Source: Microbulbifer variabilis
GTDB taxonomy: Bacteria > Pseudomonadota > Gammaproteobacteria > Pseudomonadales > Cellvibrionaceae
NCBI RefSeq assembly: GCF_023716485.1
Contig: NZ_CP092418.1
Span: forward strand, 3,021,001-3,085,000
DNA: 64,000 bases
Reading direction: 5' to 3'
Position numbers and translations under genes: made by a program. Within the stretch, counting starts at the first letter, position 1, and every line of letters starts with the position of its first letter. Below are positions 9,823 to 19,258 of the stretch, one piece after another. The notes below the pieces were generated by a model. It worked only from the letters and a program-made list of their open reading frames with translations. It made no database searches and was not told the origin of the DNA.

Positions 9823-10530
9823 CAGTCTTTGCAGAGTTCTTTCTTAGAACTACCATATTTAATTCTGAAATAATTTGGTTACTTAACTCCCTCTTTAATC
9901 AAAGGGGGATCTTACATCCATAAGATCAGCAACTTACTACTGAAATTTCATTGCGAAAGCGGCATCTGAATGATACTTCAGGCCGAAGCTAAATGATTCA
10001 GCGCTGCATTTAATTATTTTAATTACTACTTATAAACTATCCAGTATCGAGTATTTTATCTCATCATCATTAAAACCCTAAAAAATATCACTATCAAAAG
10101 GCCCACGTTATAAATCAACTCCCTCACAACAATCCTACGACCCATAATGGGCCATTAAATCATAAATCAAATAACATCAATGAACACCCTGTAGAAACAC
10201 CATCCATGTAGATATTACAACGCACTCACTCACACATATTTTTCGCCCCCTATAATTAACCACGCACAACCTCAGATAACAACATCACTAACCCTACCGT
10301 ATTAATAAATTATCATTGAACTCAATCGTGACCCAGCTCACAAACATATTCAAAGCTAAACCACCACCAATGATTACGCCTGCAACCAATTGACATTGCA
10401 AATATGAATTTTGCAGTATGAGCCAACTAATTCATTGGGAGACGCCAGCAACAGAACGATTAATTGGGAATTAACACATAGAACTTACAAAGATTAACCG
10501 CTCACACTTTTCAAGGAATGGAGAGTATCA
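9823..10530. other. Long intergenic stretch with one hairpin
   Basis: No gene recognised in about 700 bp of AT-rich sequence. CCCTCTTT-AATC-AAAGGGGG (9889-9908, one G-T pair) forms an 8-bp hairpin after the amidase and may be its terminator, though it lacks a T-run. A smaller AGTTCT/AGAACT hairpin lies at about 9835-9851. Confidence 0.5.
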
Positions 10531-11130
10531 ATGCTTAATAGAATTCTAGCACTCACACTTTGTTCAATCTTTTCTATCCCCACTTTGGCAAAAACTTTAC
10601 TAATTGATGGTCAACAAATCGAGATTGGAGAAGTTGCCGTTAATGGTACAGGCTGCCCTGTAGGGTCAGTAACGGCTACGGCAACAGATGATAATAAAAA
10701 TATCGCGATACTTTTCAGTAAATATAGCGCCGTAACAAATTCTTCAAATCCAATTGCTAGCTCTGATTGTAACTTGGCAATACCTTTAAGTGTAGAACCT
10801 GGATTTTCAGTAGGAATATTAGATATTGATTGGCGGGGTACAGTATTTTCTGCCGATGGATCCCTTATCAATTTCCATAGAGAATACTTTTTTTCTGGCA
10901 GTCAAGGCCCGAGCCATGACAATAACTGGAATAGCTCTGGCTTTGAGAACTTTGTCCTCAATGATCGCCCACCATTTGCCTACTATTCCGGGTGCGATGG
11001 GGAGGCCCTTATTGCGAGAGCAGATACCGTTGCAACAGTAATCGGCGCCGATAGCCTATTTTCTCTGCGTTCTGCCGATGTTGGAGCACAATTGCTTTTA
11101 AATATCCAAATTATTCCTTGTGATGAATAA
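10531..11130 (+). CDS. Secreted DUF4360 protein
   Basis: 199 aa with a Sec signal peptide (about 1-20, ending TLA). The mature region carries the DUF4360 signature: GTGCPVGSV near residue 41, an internal FSKYSA strand, the CNLAIPLSVEPGFSVGILDIDWRG segment and YFFSG, plus paired cysteines (C42/C79, and later C154 and C197) suited to disulfides. DUF4360 proteins are secreted beta-rich proteins of unknown function, known from fungi and a variety of bacteria. It is monocistronic, with a hairpin terminator 18 bases after the stop. Nothing in the neighbourhood indicates a role. Confidence 0.8.
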   Translation: MLNRILALTLCSIFSIPTLAKTLLIDGQQIEIGEVAVNGTGCPVGSVTATATDDNKNIAILFSKYSAVTNSSNPIASSDCNLAIPLSVEPGFSVGILDIDWRGTVFSADGSLINFHREYFFSGSQGPSHDNNWNSSGFENFVLNDRPPFAYYSGCDGEALIARADTVATVIGADSLFSLRSADVGAQLLLNIQIIPCDE

Positions 11131-11147
11131 TTAGAGCAATTGTATTC

Positions 11148-11173
11148 ACTCCCCCCTTAATAAAGTGGGGAGT
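11148..11173 (+). terminator. Hairpin terminator after the DUF4360 gene
   Basis: ACTCCCC (11148-11154) pairs with GGGGAGT (11167-11173), followed by ATTTATT. The short T-run makes it a moderate rho-independent terminator. Confidence 0.6.
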
Positions 11174-11540
11174 ATTTATTAAAATAAAATTCTTGATTTA
11201 CATGGCAATATCAATATCTACCGTTATTTATCGATTAATTATTCAGACTTATTAAGTTATTTACTGAAGCAAAGTTAAACATAGACAGACTATAACTATC
11301 TACTTCTTGCTTTCAATAATTGAGCAGCCAACCCAGTCAGCAGATCGAAATTCAAACTGATGGCTTTATCTGATATTTCGACCATTTTTCAATTATTGAA
11401 CAACGAGCTACCTGAACGGCACTAGTCATAGCCCCTCCCCCTCCAATCCTCAAGACGCAAAAAACTACCACCTATGCTCACCTGCACCGCAAATGTGAAT
11501 CATTACCATATGAGATGAATTCACTTCTGGGGAATCACCC
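11174..11540. promoter_or_regulatory. Upstream region of the TonB receptor with an interrupted palindrome
   Basis: No gene is seen. GTGAATCAT (11495-11503) is mirrored, with one extra base, by the segment ATGAATTCAC (11515-11524) just before the receptor's ATG at 11541. The position suits an operator for a metal- or substrate-responsive repressor. It does not match a full Fur box. Confidence 0.3.
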
Positions 11541-13649
11541 ATGCTTCGCAAAAGCTTGATTGCCATCGCCCTCTCCTCAGCAATCCCTGCCTCTTTTGCC
11601 AATGACGCGTCTTCCGGACAAAACGCTGTAATGGAGGAGACCCTAGTGATAGGTGTCCGCCAGCGACTATATGAGCGCGGCGCCCTCTTGGACGCCATAC
11701 AGAAGACTGAAGTCGTAGACGAGAGCCTGATCAAGTCCCAGCAAGCGGTAAACCTGACGGATGCCATTGAGAAATCCCCCGGTGTAAGGGTTTCCAATGA
11801 ATGTTCTATGTGTGGGGTTAAACGAGTAATGCTGAATGGTATGCGTGGGGAGCATTCCACCATCCTCACCGACGGTGTTCCCTTACACACGATGATGGCT
11901 GGCTACTACGCGGTAGATGCACTGGCCACCACCGGCATCTCACGTATCGAAGTGGTCCGCGGTGCTGGCGCATCACTGCTGGCACCCGAAGCAATCGGCG
12001 GAACCATCAATGTGATTTCCAAGGAAATAGAAGAAACTGGCGTCAATATAAATGCCTCCATGGAGGACAACGACAGTTATTTTCTTGGCTTGATGGCAGG
12101 CTATCTGAGCGATGATGAACCTACCCGCACATCGCTGGTCATCCAGGATGACAAACATCACCAGATGGACAACGATGGTAACGGCGTCAGCGAAGCGCCG
12201 TTACAGGAAAATACCAGTTACGTGGTGCGTCTCTCGCAAGACCTGGGTGAACGGGACAACCTGATCCTTCGCACGGCCTACACCGACTCCAATATTTTTG
12301 GTGGCCCCCAGGGAGACAGCATTGGCTCAGTCTTGCACGGATACGATGGTGTGGAGTCTGACCACTTATTTGTCGACGACGATGTGCGACAGCAATATAT
12401 CGGTAAACCCTGGGAAACCACCGAATGGATAGCCACCACCCGCAGTGAAATTTCCGGCAGCTGGCTACACGAATTTAACGAGTCCTATAACACTTTGCTG
12501 ACAGTTGCCTGGTCAGAGCATAAACAGGACTCCTTTTACGAGGGGTTCGACTACAGCGCTACTGACACGCTCAATTACTTCGACCTGCGCAACAACCTGA
12601 TCCTGAACGACCAGCATATGCTGACGTTTGGTGTCGACCTTCGCGATGAATCCATGCTCTCCGACTCTGCTGCAGGGGCGGAAAGTGACAACTACATCGA
12701 AGATAGTTTCGACTACCAAACTACCGGCCTTTACCTGCAGGATACCTGGACAGTCTCACCAGATCTTGAGGTGGCACTCGCCATACGCCTGGATAATGCC
12801 AAAGCCGATTTCGTCGCCGAGCAAAAACCCGGTACCGAGATCGATGAAATAGTGGTGGCCCCGCGTATAGACTTGCGCTACCTGCACGACGATCAATGGA
12901 CCTCTCGCGTAGCGATGGGGCGAGGCTACCGAGCCCCTCTATCCTTTTTCGAAACGGATCACGGCATCCTGGATGCGGGAGATGGCTTTGCCATCGATAT
13001 TGAAAGTCTGGAGAAGTCTCTATCTGCAACTTATGCGCTGAGCTTCGAAGGGGAGCGCCTTAACAGTACCCTGTCATTGGCATTTACCAAAGTAGATAAC
13101 CTCGCGGCATTAAGTGAAACCGAGGACGGGGTACCGCTGCTTAGCCAAATGCAGGAAAGTGCCTCTGTAGGCGCTGCCGACATTACTCTCAGTTATGCGC
13201 TGAACGACAATCTATCTATTGGCGGCACTCTGGAGACCTACGATTACGACGATGTTTTCCGGGAATCCTTTGCCATTGCCCCAGTGGAGCAACGTGCGCT
13301 ATTCAATCTGGATTACAAAACCGATTACTGGATGCTATACGCTAGCGCCACCTGGATCGGATCTCGTGACCTGGCTGAATTTGGCTACGAAGGCTTTAAC
13401 CAGCTGGGCGATTCCACACTTAAGAGCACAAACGCAGACGCCTATTGGACACTGGATATGAAATTGACCTTTGATGTGAGTGAAAACCTCAGTCTGTACC
13501 TGGGCGGCAACAATCTCACGGATTACACCCAGGTCGAGGAAGGAGAAACCCCTCTGTTCTGGGATGCCAGTGGTGCCTATGACGTAGCCTATATCTATGG
13601 TCCCCTGCGCGGCCGTGAATTCTACATGGGCTTCGACTGGAACCTGTAA
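11541..13649 (+). CDS. TonB-dependent outer-membrane receptor with a CxxC plug motif
   Basis: 702 aa. Signal peptide 1-20, TonB box ETLVIGV about 33-39, plug domain about 45-170, then a 22-strand barrel ending in an aromatic-rich C-terminus (MGFDWNL). The plug carries C88-S-M-C91 followed by the VMLNG and ILTDGVPL strands and by H116-T-M118-M119. Such Cys/Met/His groupings could bind a soft metal or a thiol, but this is inference. The substrate-binding barrel has no family assignment I can make. The stop overlaps the ATG of a thioredoxin-fold gene (TAATG), so both products are made together. GC content is clearly higher than in the flanking DNA. Confidence 0.92.
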   Translation: MLRKSLIAIALSSAIPASFANDASSGQNAVMEETLVIGVRQRLYERGALLDAIQKTEVVDESLIKSQQAVNLTDAIEKSPGVRVSNECSMCGVKRVMLNGMRGEHSTILTDGVPLHTMMAGYYAVDALATTGISRIEVVRGAGASLLAPEAIGGTINVISKEIEETGVNINASMEDNDSYFLGLMAGYLSDDEPTRTSLVIQDDKHHQMDNDGNGVSEAPLQENTSYVVRLSQDLGERDNLILRTAYTDSNIFGGPQGDSIGSVLHGYDGVESDHLFVDDDVRQQYIGKPWETTEWIATTRSEISGSWLHEFNESYNTLLTVAWSEHKQDSFYEGFDYSATDTLNYFDLRNNLILNDQHMLTFGVDLRDESMLSDSAAGAESDNYIEDSFDYQTTGLYLQDTWTVSPDLEVALAIRLDNAKADFVAEQKPGTEIDEIVVAPRIDLRYLHDDQWTSRVAMGRGYRAPLSFFETDHGILDAGDGFAIDIESLEKSLSATYALSFEGERLNSTLSLAFTKVDNLAALSETEDGVPLLSQMQESASVGAADITLSYALNDNLSIGGTLETYDYDDVFRESFAIAPVEQRALFNLDYKTDYWMLYASATWIGSRDLAEFGYEGFNQLGDSTLKSTNADAYWTLDMKLTFDVSENLSLYLGGNNLTDYTQVEEGETPLFWDASGAYDVAYIYGPLRGREFYMGFDWNL

Positions 13650-14140
13650 TGCGAACCTGGCTCCTACTCTTCACACTTCTGTTCGCGCCAACTGGCGCGA
13701 CTGAAGTTCCCACTTCGCTATTCAATTTTGAATTGCACAGCCTTGCCGGGCCCGAACGTATCAACTTGCAGTACTTCAAAGACAAGCCAAGCCTGATGGT
13801 ACTGGTAGAACCCGACTGCCCCTGGTGCTTTCGCCAGGTTCGAGCACTAAACCGGCTTACACACAAGTGTTCACAACAGTTCCAACCAATTGCCCTGGGT
13901 ATCAATGGGTCGCGCAAAGCCCTACTGGCTGAGTATCGAAAATTGCGCCCGGAATTTCCCATGTTCCAGGCGAATCGAAAACTCCAACAGGTGCTGGGTG
14001 AAACTCCCGGCACCCCCTTCAGTTTTCTAATAGCACCCAATGGTAAGCCGCTGCGTTGGCTCAGGGGATATATTCCTGATGAGCAATTGCAGCCCATTCT
14101 GGAGCAAAGTTTTGGTTTTACCTGTAGTAATACTTCTTGA
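13649..14140 (+). CDS. Periplasmic thioredoxin-like protein with a CPWC centre
   Basis: 163 aa, signal peptide about 1-17. The thioredoxin/redoxin fold shows PSLMVLVEPDCPWCFRQV, with active-site C57-P-W-C60, and a cis-Pro loop in GETPGTPFSF (TPF). The C-terminus (GYIPDEQLQPIL) matches TlpA/redoxin helices. Two more cysteines (C74, C160) are present. A CPWC dithiol plus a Sec signal suggests thiol-disulfide reduction in the periplasm. Its start overlaps the stop of the CxxC TonB receptor by one base, which implies a joint function: reducing the receptor's plug cysteines or handling the incoming metal or thiol ligand. The 3' end overlaps a dead transposase on the other strand. Confidence 0.85.
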   Translation: MRTWLLLFTLLFAPTGATEVPTSLFNFELHSLAGPERINLQYFKDKPSLMVLVEPDCPWCFRQVRALNRLTHKCSQQFQPIALGINGSRKALLAEYRKLRPEFPMFQANRKLQQVLGETPGTPFSFLIAPNGKPLRWLRGYIPDEQLQPILEQSFGFTCSNTS

Positions 14141-14540
14141 TTTCAATTAATAACTGCAATTCCTCATGCTGTAGTAGCTCATCTTGCTGTCCCTTAAATA
14201 ACTCACTCGGTGACCTGTTACCCCGGCTCTCTCTAGGTTTACTACTCAGACGATCCATTTCAAATTGAACCTGCTCACCTGTTACTTTATTTAAGTCGGC
14301 ATCCTTTGGGAAATACTGTCGAATGGGGCCGTTAGTGTTTTCGTTAATCCTCCCCAGGATGAATATAAGTGGGCAAAATAAATATCGACCTCTAAATCTT
14401 CTGCAATCCTTTCATAACCAGAGAATTCAAGACCATTGTCGAATGGTAATTATTTAGCCTCGTCCGCACTAAGAACGTCAATTAAGTTTGCAGCCAAATT
14501 AAAATCAATCTTCATTTGACTTAGGTAGTTAAAAAGCCAG
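14118..14540 (-). pseudogene. Decayed IS30-family transposase, C-terminal part
   Basis: Read on the minus strand, the translation gives FDNGLEFSGYERIAEDLE, then IYFAHLYSSW and, after a frameshift, INENTNGPIRQYFPKDADL and DRLSSKPRESRG. These are the catalytic DNG, the YSSWERGxNENxNGLLRQYFPK block and the LNxRPRKxLG block of IS30 transposases. A TAA interrupts the segment just before FDNG, and a second lesion lies at the SSW/INE junction. The N-terminal half is absent. The remnant ends inside the 3' end of the thioredoxin-like gene. It is evidence of past IS insertion, now non-functional. Confidence 0.8.
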
Positions 14541-14621
14541 ATACTTTACCTCTACTAAGAGATAACTCTCGCAGAAGATTTATTATCTTTGAGCGTCACT
14601 CTAGATTTAATACTATAGAAT

Positions 14622-15470
14622 TTATTTGGGCCTTAGAGTCTCTATATACTGCGCATCTACCCACATTATTTCAAAATTCGGGGGGGTACAACGACGACAG
14701 TAGAAAAGATATTTTCCATCTGGTGTTACATACCCACCACCATCTTCCCCCTCTGTATTGATTTTATCACCAAAGTTAATAGCTTCACCCCATGAGCCAT
14801 TCTGCTGGCGAAAGCTGATATACATGTCGCTATCACCATATCCGCCCTCTCTTTCACTATCCCAGATGATGTAAGACTCATCAGGGGCAATAAAGGGGTG
14901 AGCAGTCCACTTGCCCGAGTTTATCTGTTGGCCAAAAGGCTTTGGCGTTTCACGCTTACCATCTAACAGTCGTGAATAGCGAAGAATTCCATCGCCGTTT
15001 TGACCTACTTCATCAAATACAAAGGTTCCTTTCGCAGAAGCAGTAAGGCGCATAATACGAATGTCTTCAAATTGTGAGCCAAGACTTTTAAGCTCTGACC
15101 AACCATTAGCGATACGCTCTCTATATTGATTTCTAGCATACATCGTTTGACCATCCGGTGAGATGGAACCGCCCCAGGCCACTTTAGACTCATGCCATCG
15201 ATTGTTCTCAAGCTTGAATACAACTTTCGAGGATTTGCCACTTTGGTGATATCTTCTTGTAACGTAGTACTCTTTCATATCGGGCGTGAAGTAACCGCCC
15301 CAGTCACGATACTCTTTCGAAGGCTTAGGGGCGAACAGTTGTGGAGTCAGCCCAGGTGGCTTCTGTCCAAGGTAAGGGCCTTCAAGTACTACAGGGGTAT
15401 CCTTACTATAGCTGGTACCACTTAGAGTTAGCAGGGAAAGTAAAATGACTGCCGTAGAACGATGCCTCAT
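14622..15470 (-). CDS. Secreted WD40-like (PD40) beta-propeller protein
   Basis: 282 aa with signal peptide (about 1-22) and an AAGGA ribosome site 6 bases before the ATG. Repeated blades contain GGYFTPDMKEYYVT, GGSISPDGQTMYA, HPFIAPDESYIIWDS and GGGYVTPDGKYLFYC, the PDG/PDE-centred PD40 pattern found in TolB and its relatives. At most five blades are visible, short of a full six, so it may dimerise or be trimmed. No enzymatic domain follows. Two cysteines close together near the C-terminus (CRRC) may form a disulfide. A periplasmic binding or scaffold role is plausible; no partner is evident. Confidence 0.75.
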   Translation of the reverse strand: MRHRSTAVILLSLLTLSGTSYSKDTPVVLEGPYLGQKPPGLTPQLFAPKPSKEYRDWGGYFTPDMKEYYVTRRYHQSGKSSKVVFKLENNRWHESKVAWGGSISPDGQTMYARNQYRERIANGWSELKSLGSQFEDIRIMRLTASAKGTFVFDEVGQNGDGILRYSRLLDGKRETPKPFGQQINSGKWTAHPFIAPDESYIIWDSEREGGYGDSDMYISFRQQNGSWGEAINFGDKINTEGEDGGGYVTPDGKYLFYCRRCTPPNFEIMWVDAQYIETLRPK

Positions 15471-15948
15471 GACTTATCCTTATTTGATCAGGGGGTAACT
15501 GGCAATCACTGTAATCAACTTGGCTATATAGCGCCTGACGTCCTTGTGAATTTTGCCTGATTCTTATTCTGATGGCGGCAATCAGCTCACTGCATGTATA
15601 AAATATATACAAATACCACCCTCTTAGGCAGGCTTTTAGTTATGGGCGGTGGTAAGCTCAAGAAGCAATAACAATACGGATCAACCTCCATAGACTCCTC
15701 AACTGTTTCCAATCCACCATTCTCCCAGTTTCAGGATTTCTATACTTTTTACTTTGTGGCCAGCCTCTACTTCAGCGATTTCTTCCTCGTAAAATTTACT
15801 CTACTATTTTGTGTCCTTCTGGCAATTGCATCGCCTTATCCAGTAGTCATATCCTCTGAGTGCAATAAAAATCCATACCCCCCACCTAACCGTAAAGCGG
15901 ACTCAATGTGTATAGACTTTCCCACCCTCCTTATGGGCATCTACCCGC
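15471..15948. other. Intergenic stretch, nothing recognised
   Basis: About 480 bp between two minus-strand genes. Short open frames exist on both strands but have no ribosome-binding site, domain or codon bias. Some pieces read like worn coding sequence (for example around 15620-15770 on the minus strand), but no family could be named. Confidence 0.4.
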
Positions 15949-16368
15949 TTAGGGTCGCCAAAATTCAAAGGCCCCATCCGGAAGCTTTAAAAGCAACTCA
16001 TCAAATACCTCTTCATTCACATGTTTCCGTACAGCTTTAGCAACATCTTTAATTGCTGTAACTGTTGAAAAATTGTGCTCTTCTCGTAATAACCGCACCT
16101 CCCTGGTCATTTCCTCTTCACTATCAAAGTCTTTCTTTTCTTCGTTAACATCCCAGTCGGCCACAAACAAAGATCTTAGACAAACAGGTAAGATATTGGA
16201 AAACGCAATAGCATCGGATGTAGAAATTCGACGGCGGAACACATGAAAAACGCCCTGTGTCATTGTATAGGTAACATGCGTACTCCAAAGCCCAGCTATA
16301 TCTCGAGCATCAACTAAATATTCAAAAAAATTTTCAGATGCTTTCTCATATTCCAATGGCACAGTCAT
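15949..16368 (-). CDS. DUF2267-like protein
   Basis: 139 aa, no signal peptide. It follows the two-part helical plan of DUF2267: an N-terminal repeat with FHVFRRRISTSDAIAFSNILPVCLRSLFVADW (quoted here as the diagnostic RRIS..DAIAFSNILP..LRSLFV pattern) and a second repeat with VAKAVRKHV..EVFDELLLKLP, where each repeat ends in the conserved LP followed by a hydrophobic/aromatic residue. The function of DUF2267 proteins is unknown; they are often near stress or cation-homeostasis genes. The ATG lacks a clear ribosome-binding site. It is divergent from the amidase at 16602. Confidence 0.65.
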   Translation of the reverse strand: MTVPLEYEKASENFFEYLVDARDIAGLWSTHVTYTMTQGVFHVFRRRISTSDAIAFSNILPVCLRSLFVADWDVNEEKKDFDSEEEMTREVRLLREEHNFSTVTAIKDVAKAVRKHVNEEVFDELLLKLPDGAFEFWRP

Positions 16369-16601
16369 AATTAGTTTTACTAATCCTGATTAATATTAAT
16401 TACGATTAACACCTTATATCAAACACTACTGAAGTAGCGTGATTGATGTATTCTATACTTATAATGATCTGATGTTTTTTCCTAACGATTAATCATGTAT
16501 GGCAACCAAACACGCTGTCTATCATAATTCATAACCTTAAGTGTGCAGGATTATGACTGACATGTACTAAGATTGATTCAAATTTTCATAAAAACCAAAT
16601 C

Positions 16602-17999
16602 ATGACAACGTCTCTACGCCAGTTCTCTGAAATGGTCCGCAAAAGGAAGATCACAGCGACATCCTTAATTGAAGATGCCTGCGATAATGCGGTGGCCCAC
16701 TCAGATCTGGATGCTTTTATCTGCCTGGATAGGCAAGGCGCATTACAGAAAGCACAGCGTATTGATAACGAGCTGAAAGAAAGCAGCAATAACTGGCCGC
16801 TTGCTGGCATCCCCATCGTTGTCAAAGACAATATCAATGTGAGAGGTTTTCAAACGACTGCGGGCACACCTGGTATGAACTTCCAGGCCAAGACTTCTGC
16901 CCCAATAATTGAGAGTCTAGAGAAGGCCGGAGCTATCGTCATTGGCAAAACCAATTTTCACGAACTCGCCTTCGGCGTAACCTCGAATAACGCCGCCTAT
17001 GGTGCCGTCAGGAATCCTTGGGATAAATCCTGCTTTCCAGGTGGTTCATCCGGGGGAACAGCAGTAGCCATTGCCGCCGGGATCGTATCTGCAGGCCTGG
17101 GCACAGATACCGCCGGTTCAATCAGGCTGCCAGCAGCCCTCACAGGAATTGTGGGCTTTCGACCATCCACTGGCTGCCTGAGTACCGAGGGTATAGTGCC
17201 CTCTGTACCAGCGTTTGATACCCCAGGCCCCATGGCCGCCAATGTAGAGGATACCGCTTATCTGTTTGAGATATTAACCGGGTCTGCCCTACCCCAGGCA
17301 AAGCCACTTAATCAGCTGCGCCTTGGGCTTGCCCACCCGCTATTTGATAATCTCTCACCAGGTGTATACCAAGCTTTTAAAGCTGCATTACATTCCCTTA
17401 GCTCCGCGGGAACCACCCTAATAGAAATCGATTTATCCTCGTTAGTGAGCGCAGTCCTTGATGTTGGGTTTCCTATCGGATTTCATCAAATGAAAACCGC
17501 TATGACCCAATTTTTGGCGAGCTACCAGCCTAATACCCAACTTGCTGAGTTGGTTGCAATGATCAAAAGTAATGATGTAAAGGCTGTCTATCAGGAGTCA
17601 GTACTCGGCCCTAAGGCACCATCAAATGCCGAGTATCAAACCGCTTTAAAGAAGATGCCTGGAGTACGCGACAACTACCTAAAAATCATCCAGCAGCACC
17701 AACTAGATGCGATTGTATTCCCTACAGCACCGAGCGAAGCTCAATCTATTAGTACTTCATCAAACCAACTTGAACTAAACGGAAAAATACTTCCAACTCT
17801 GGACACACTCATACACAACAATGCCACAGCAGCAGTCACCGGTGCTCCCGGAATAAGCATTCCTATTGGGCGAGGCAATAATGGCTTACCGGTAGGTCTG
17901 GAACTGGATGGAGTGCCCGGCGCAGACTCAACACTTCTCGCCATAGCAAAGGAAATTGAACTTCAGATACCAGCACTGGTGTCGAATGGCCTGAAGTGA
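16602..17999 (+). CDS. Amidase-signature hydrolase (indoleacetamide/mandelamide hydrolase-like)
   Basis: 465 aa, cytoplasmic. The amidase-signature triad is complete: K75 (VVKDNI), cis-Ser S149 (GGSSGG) and nucleophile S173 (TAGSIRLPA). The segments HELAFGVTSNN and GAVRNPW are the block found in indole-3-acetamide hydrolase and mandelamide hydrolase, which split aryl-acyl amides. GatA is unlikely because no gatB/gatC is adjacent and the protein is shorter than usual GatA. The substrate cannot be set more finely. It is convergent with the O-methyltransferase; a 7-bp hairpin overlaps its stop codon. Confidence 0.88.
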   Translation: MTTSLRQFSEMVRKRKITATSLIEDACDNAVAHSDLDAFICLDRQGALQKAQRIDNELKESSNNWPLAGIPIVVKDNINVRGFQTTAGTPGMNFQAKTSAPIIESLEKAGAIVIGKTNFHELAFGVTSNNAAYGAVRNPWDKSCFPGGSSGGTAVAIAAGIVSAGLGTDTAGSIRLPAALTGIVGFRPSTGCLSTEGIVPSVPAFDTPGPMAANVEDTAYLFEILTGSALPQAKPLNQLRLGLAHPLFDNLSPGVYQAFKAALHSLSSAGTTLIEIDLSSLVSAVLDVGFPIGFHQMKTAMTQFLASYQPNTQLAELVAMIKSNDVKAVYQESVLGPKAPSNAEYQTALKKMPGVRDNYLKIIQQHQLDAIVFPTAPSEAQSISTSSNQLELNGKILPTLDTLIHNNATAAVTGAPGISIPIGRGNNGLPVGLELDGVPGADSTLLAIAKEIELQIPALVSNGLK

Positions 18000-18007
18000 A
18001 ACTTCAG
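17991..18007 (+). terminator. Weak hairpin spanning the amidase stop
   Basis: CTGAAGT-GAA-ACTTCAG forms a 7-bp stem that includes the TGA. There is no T-run, so termination is uncertain; it lies between convergent genes. Confidence 0.35.
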
Positions 18008-18039
18008 ACCCCAATAGAGATGCCTCAATGACTGGCAGC

Positions 18040-19176
18040 TCACTTTAACCCTTCTCTTTTCTTTAAAACCATCACTTTAGCGAAAGACCGAACACTGACA
18101 GTCTCAACCAAGTAGAAAGGGCTCTGAGCAAACAACTTATTCCATTCACTGACCGTTCGTTCACGCCCTTTTGTTCCCATTAGCATCTGCATATCCATTG
18201 CCGCTAAATTGAGATCTGCCCCTTTCTCTGGCAGTACAGCATCAACAATCGCTAAAGTAGTATTACGTTCACCCATCGCCCGATGAATATTCATTAAAAG
18301 CTCTTTAGCCCTGGTATCATTCAGCAAGTGAAAAATAGCCACACACAAATAGATGTCCTTATCACTTACTGCATCTGGAAGTGGGTCATTTAGGATATCA
18401 GTAGGATAAAAATCCAATCGTTTCCTAACATCATCACCGAGGTGACTCTCCCAATACTCTCGCGCAGTCGATTCTACATTGCTCCTGTCAACAACAACTG
18501 CATTCAGGTGTTTGTACGAAGAAAGGATACTGGCACTTTTACTACCTTTTGCGCCACCCAAATCAATAATTCGATCAAAATTCTTCCAGTTAAAGTCTTG
18601 CAGGTATTGTAAACCGGTAAGATGATCAACAGTGTCCATTGCATCCGAAAATAGGTCACTAACCTTCGGGTGATCATTCATATAATCAAACATCTCCTTT
18701 TCATACACACCTTCAAAAGGCACATTGCCCTCCTTGATATGCCCCTCAAAGTTGGAAAACCATGGCCTACTAAATTCAGGGGAATTATGCATCAGGATCA
18801 TATTTTTTACGCTGTTGTCGGCGTTAGTACGAAGCGCTCTTGAATTCCTATTATGCGAAAAACATTTTGGTTCATCTTCTTTAAAAATCCCCATTGCGCA
18901 TAACATTCTCATCAATCGATAGAGGTACTGTTTATCGGCTTTGCAAGCATCCGCCAACTTATCTATCGAAATGGCTTTATCTTCAATATGATCAGCAACA
19001 TTAAGACAGGCAACAGCATATAAACAGCGAGATTGCCAAAATAAAGATCCTATTTGCATCAAACGAAAGGGAGCCGGGATCAGGCGATTTGGAATATTGC
19101 ATAAACTGTAAACCGCATTGGAAACCCTCTGAAAGATCCAATTAGAGACCCTATTCTTTTGCATAGACCCGGGCAT
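18040..19176 (-). CDS. SAM-dependent O-methyltransferase (COMT/hydroxyneurosporene type)
   Basis: 378 aa with GAGGAG 6 bases before the ATG. An N-terminal winged-helix dimerisation domain (about 45-115, LADACKADKQYLYRLMRMLCAMGIF) precedes a class I methyltransferase domain with the SAM motif DLGGAKG (205-211), the second acidic strand VVVDRSNV (about 227) and the catalytic-base position AIFHLLND (H283), where plant-type and bacterial O-methyltransferases have HxW or HDW. It methylates a small phenol, polyketide or similar hydroxyl compound. A TetR-family gene lies 82 bases upstream on the same strand and may control it. Confidence 0.87.
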   Translation of the reverse strand: MPGSMQKNRVSNWIFQRVSNAVYSLCNIPNRLIPAPFRLMQIGSLFWQSRCLYAVACLNVADHIEDKAISIDKLADACKADKQYLYRLMRMLCAMGIFKEDEPKCFSHNRNSRALRTNADNSVKNMILMHNSPEFSRPWFSNFEGHIKEGNVPFEGVYEKEMFDYMNDHPKVSDLFSDAMDTVDHLTGLQYLQDFNWKNFDRIIDLGGAKGSKSASILSSYKHLNAVVVDRSNVESTAREYWESHLGDDVRKRLDFYPTDILNDPLPDAVSDKDIYLCVAIFHLLNDTRAKELLMNIHRAMGERNTTLAIVDAVLPEKGADLNLAAMDMQMLMGTKGRERTVSEWNKLFAQSPFYLVETVSVRSFAKVMVLKKREGLK

Positions 19177-19258
19177 AAGAACTCCTCAGAAAAAAATGTC
19201 TGATAAAAATATCCAATAAAAGAAGCATCTCTGTAATTACAAACAGAGACTTGAAAGG

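Noticed and set aside
15756-16040. 94-codon plus-strand frame
   Set aside because: Overlaps the DUF2267-like gene on the other strand; no Shine-Dalgarno and no domain.
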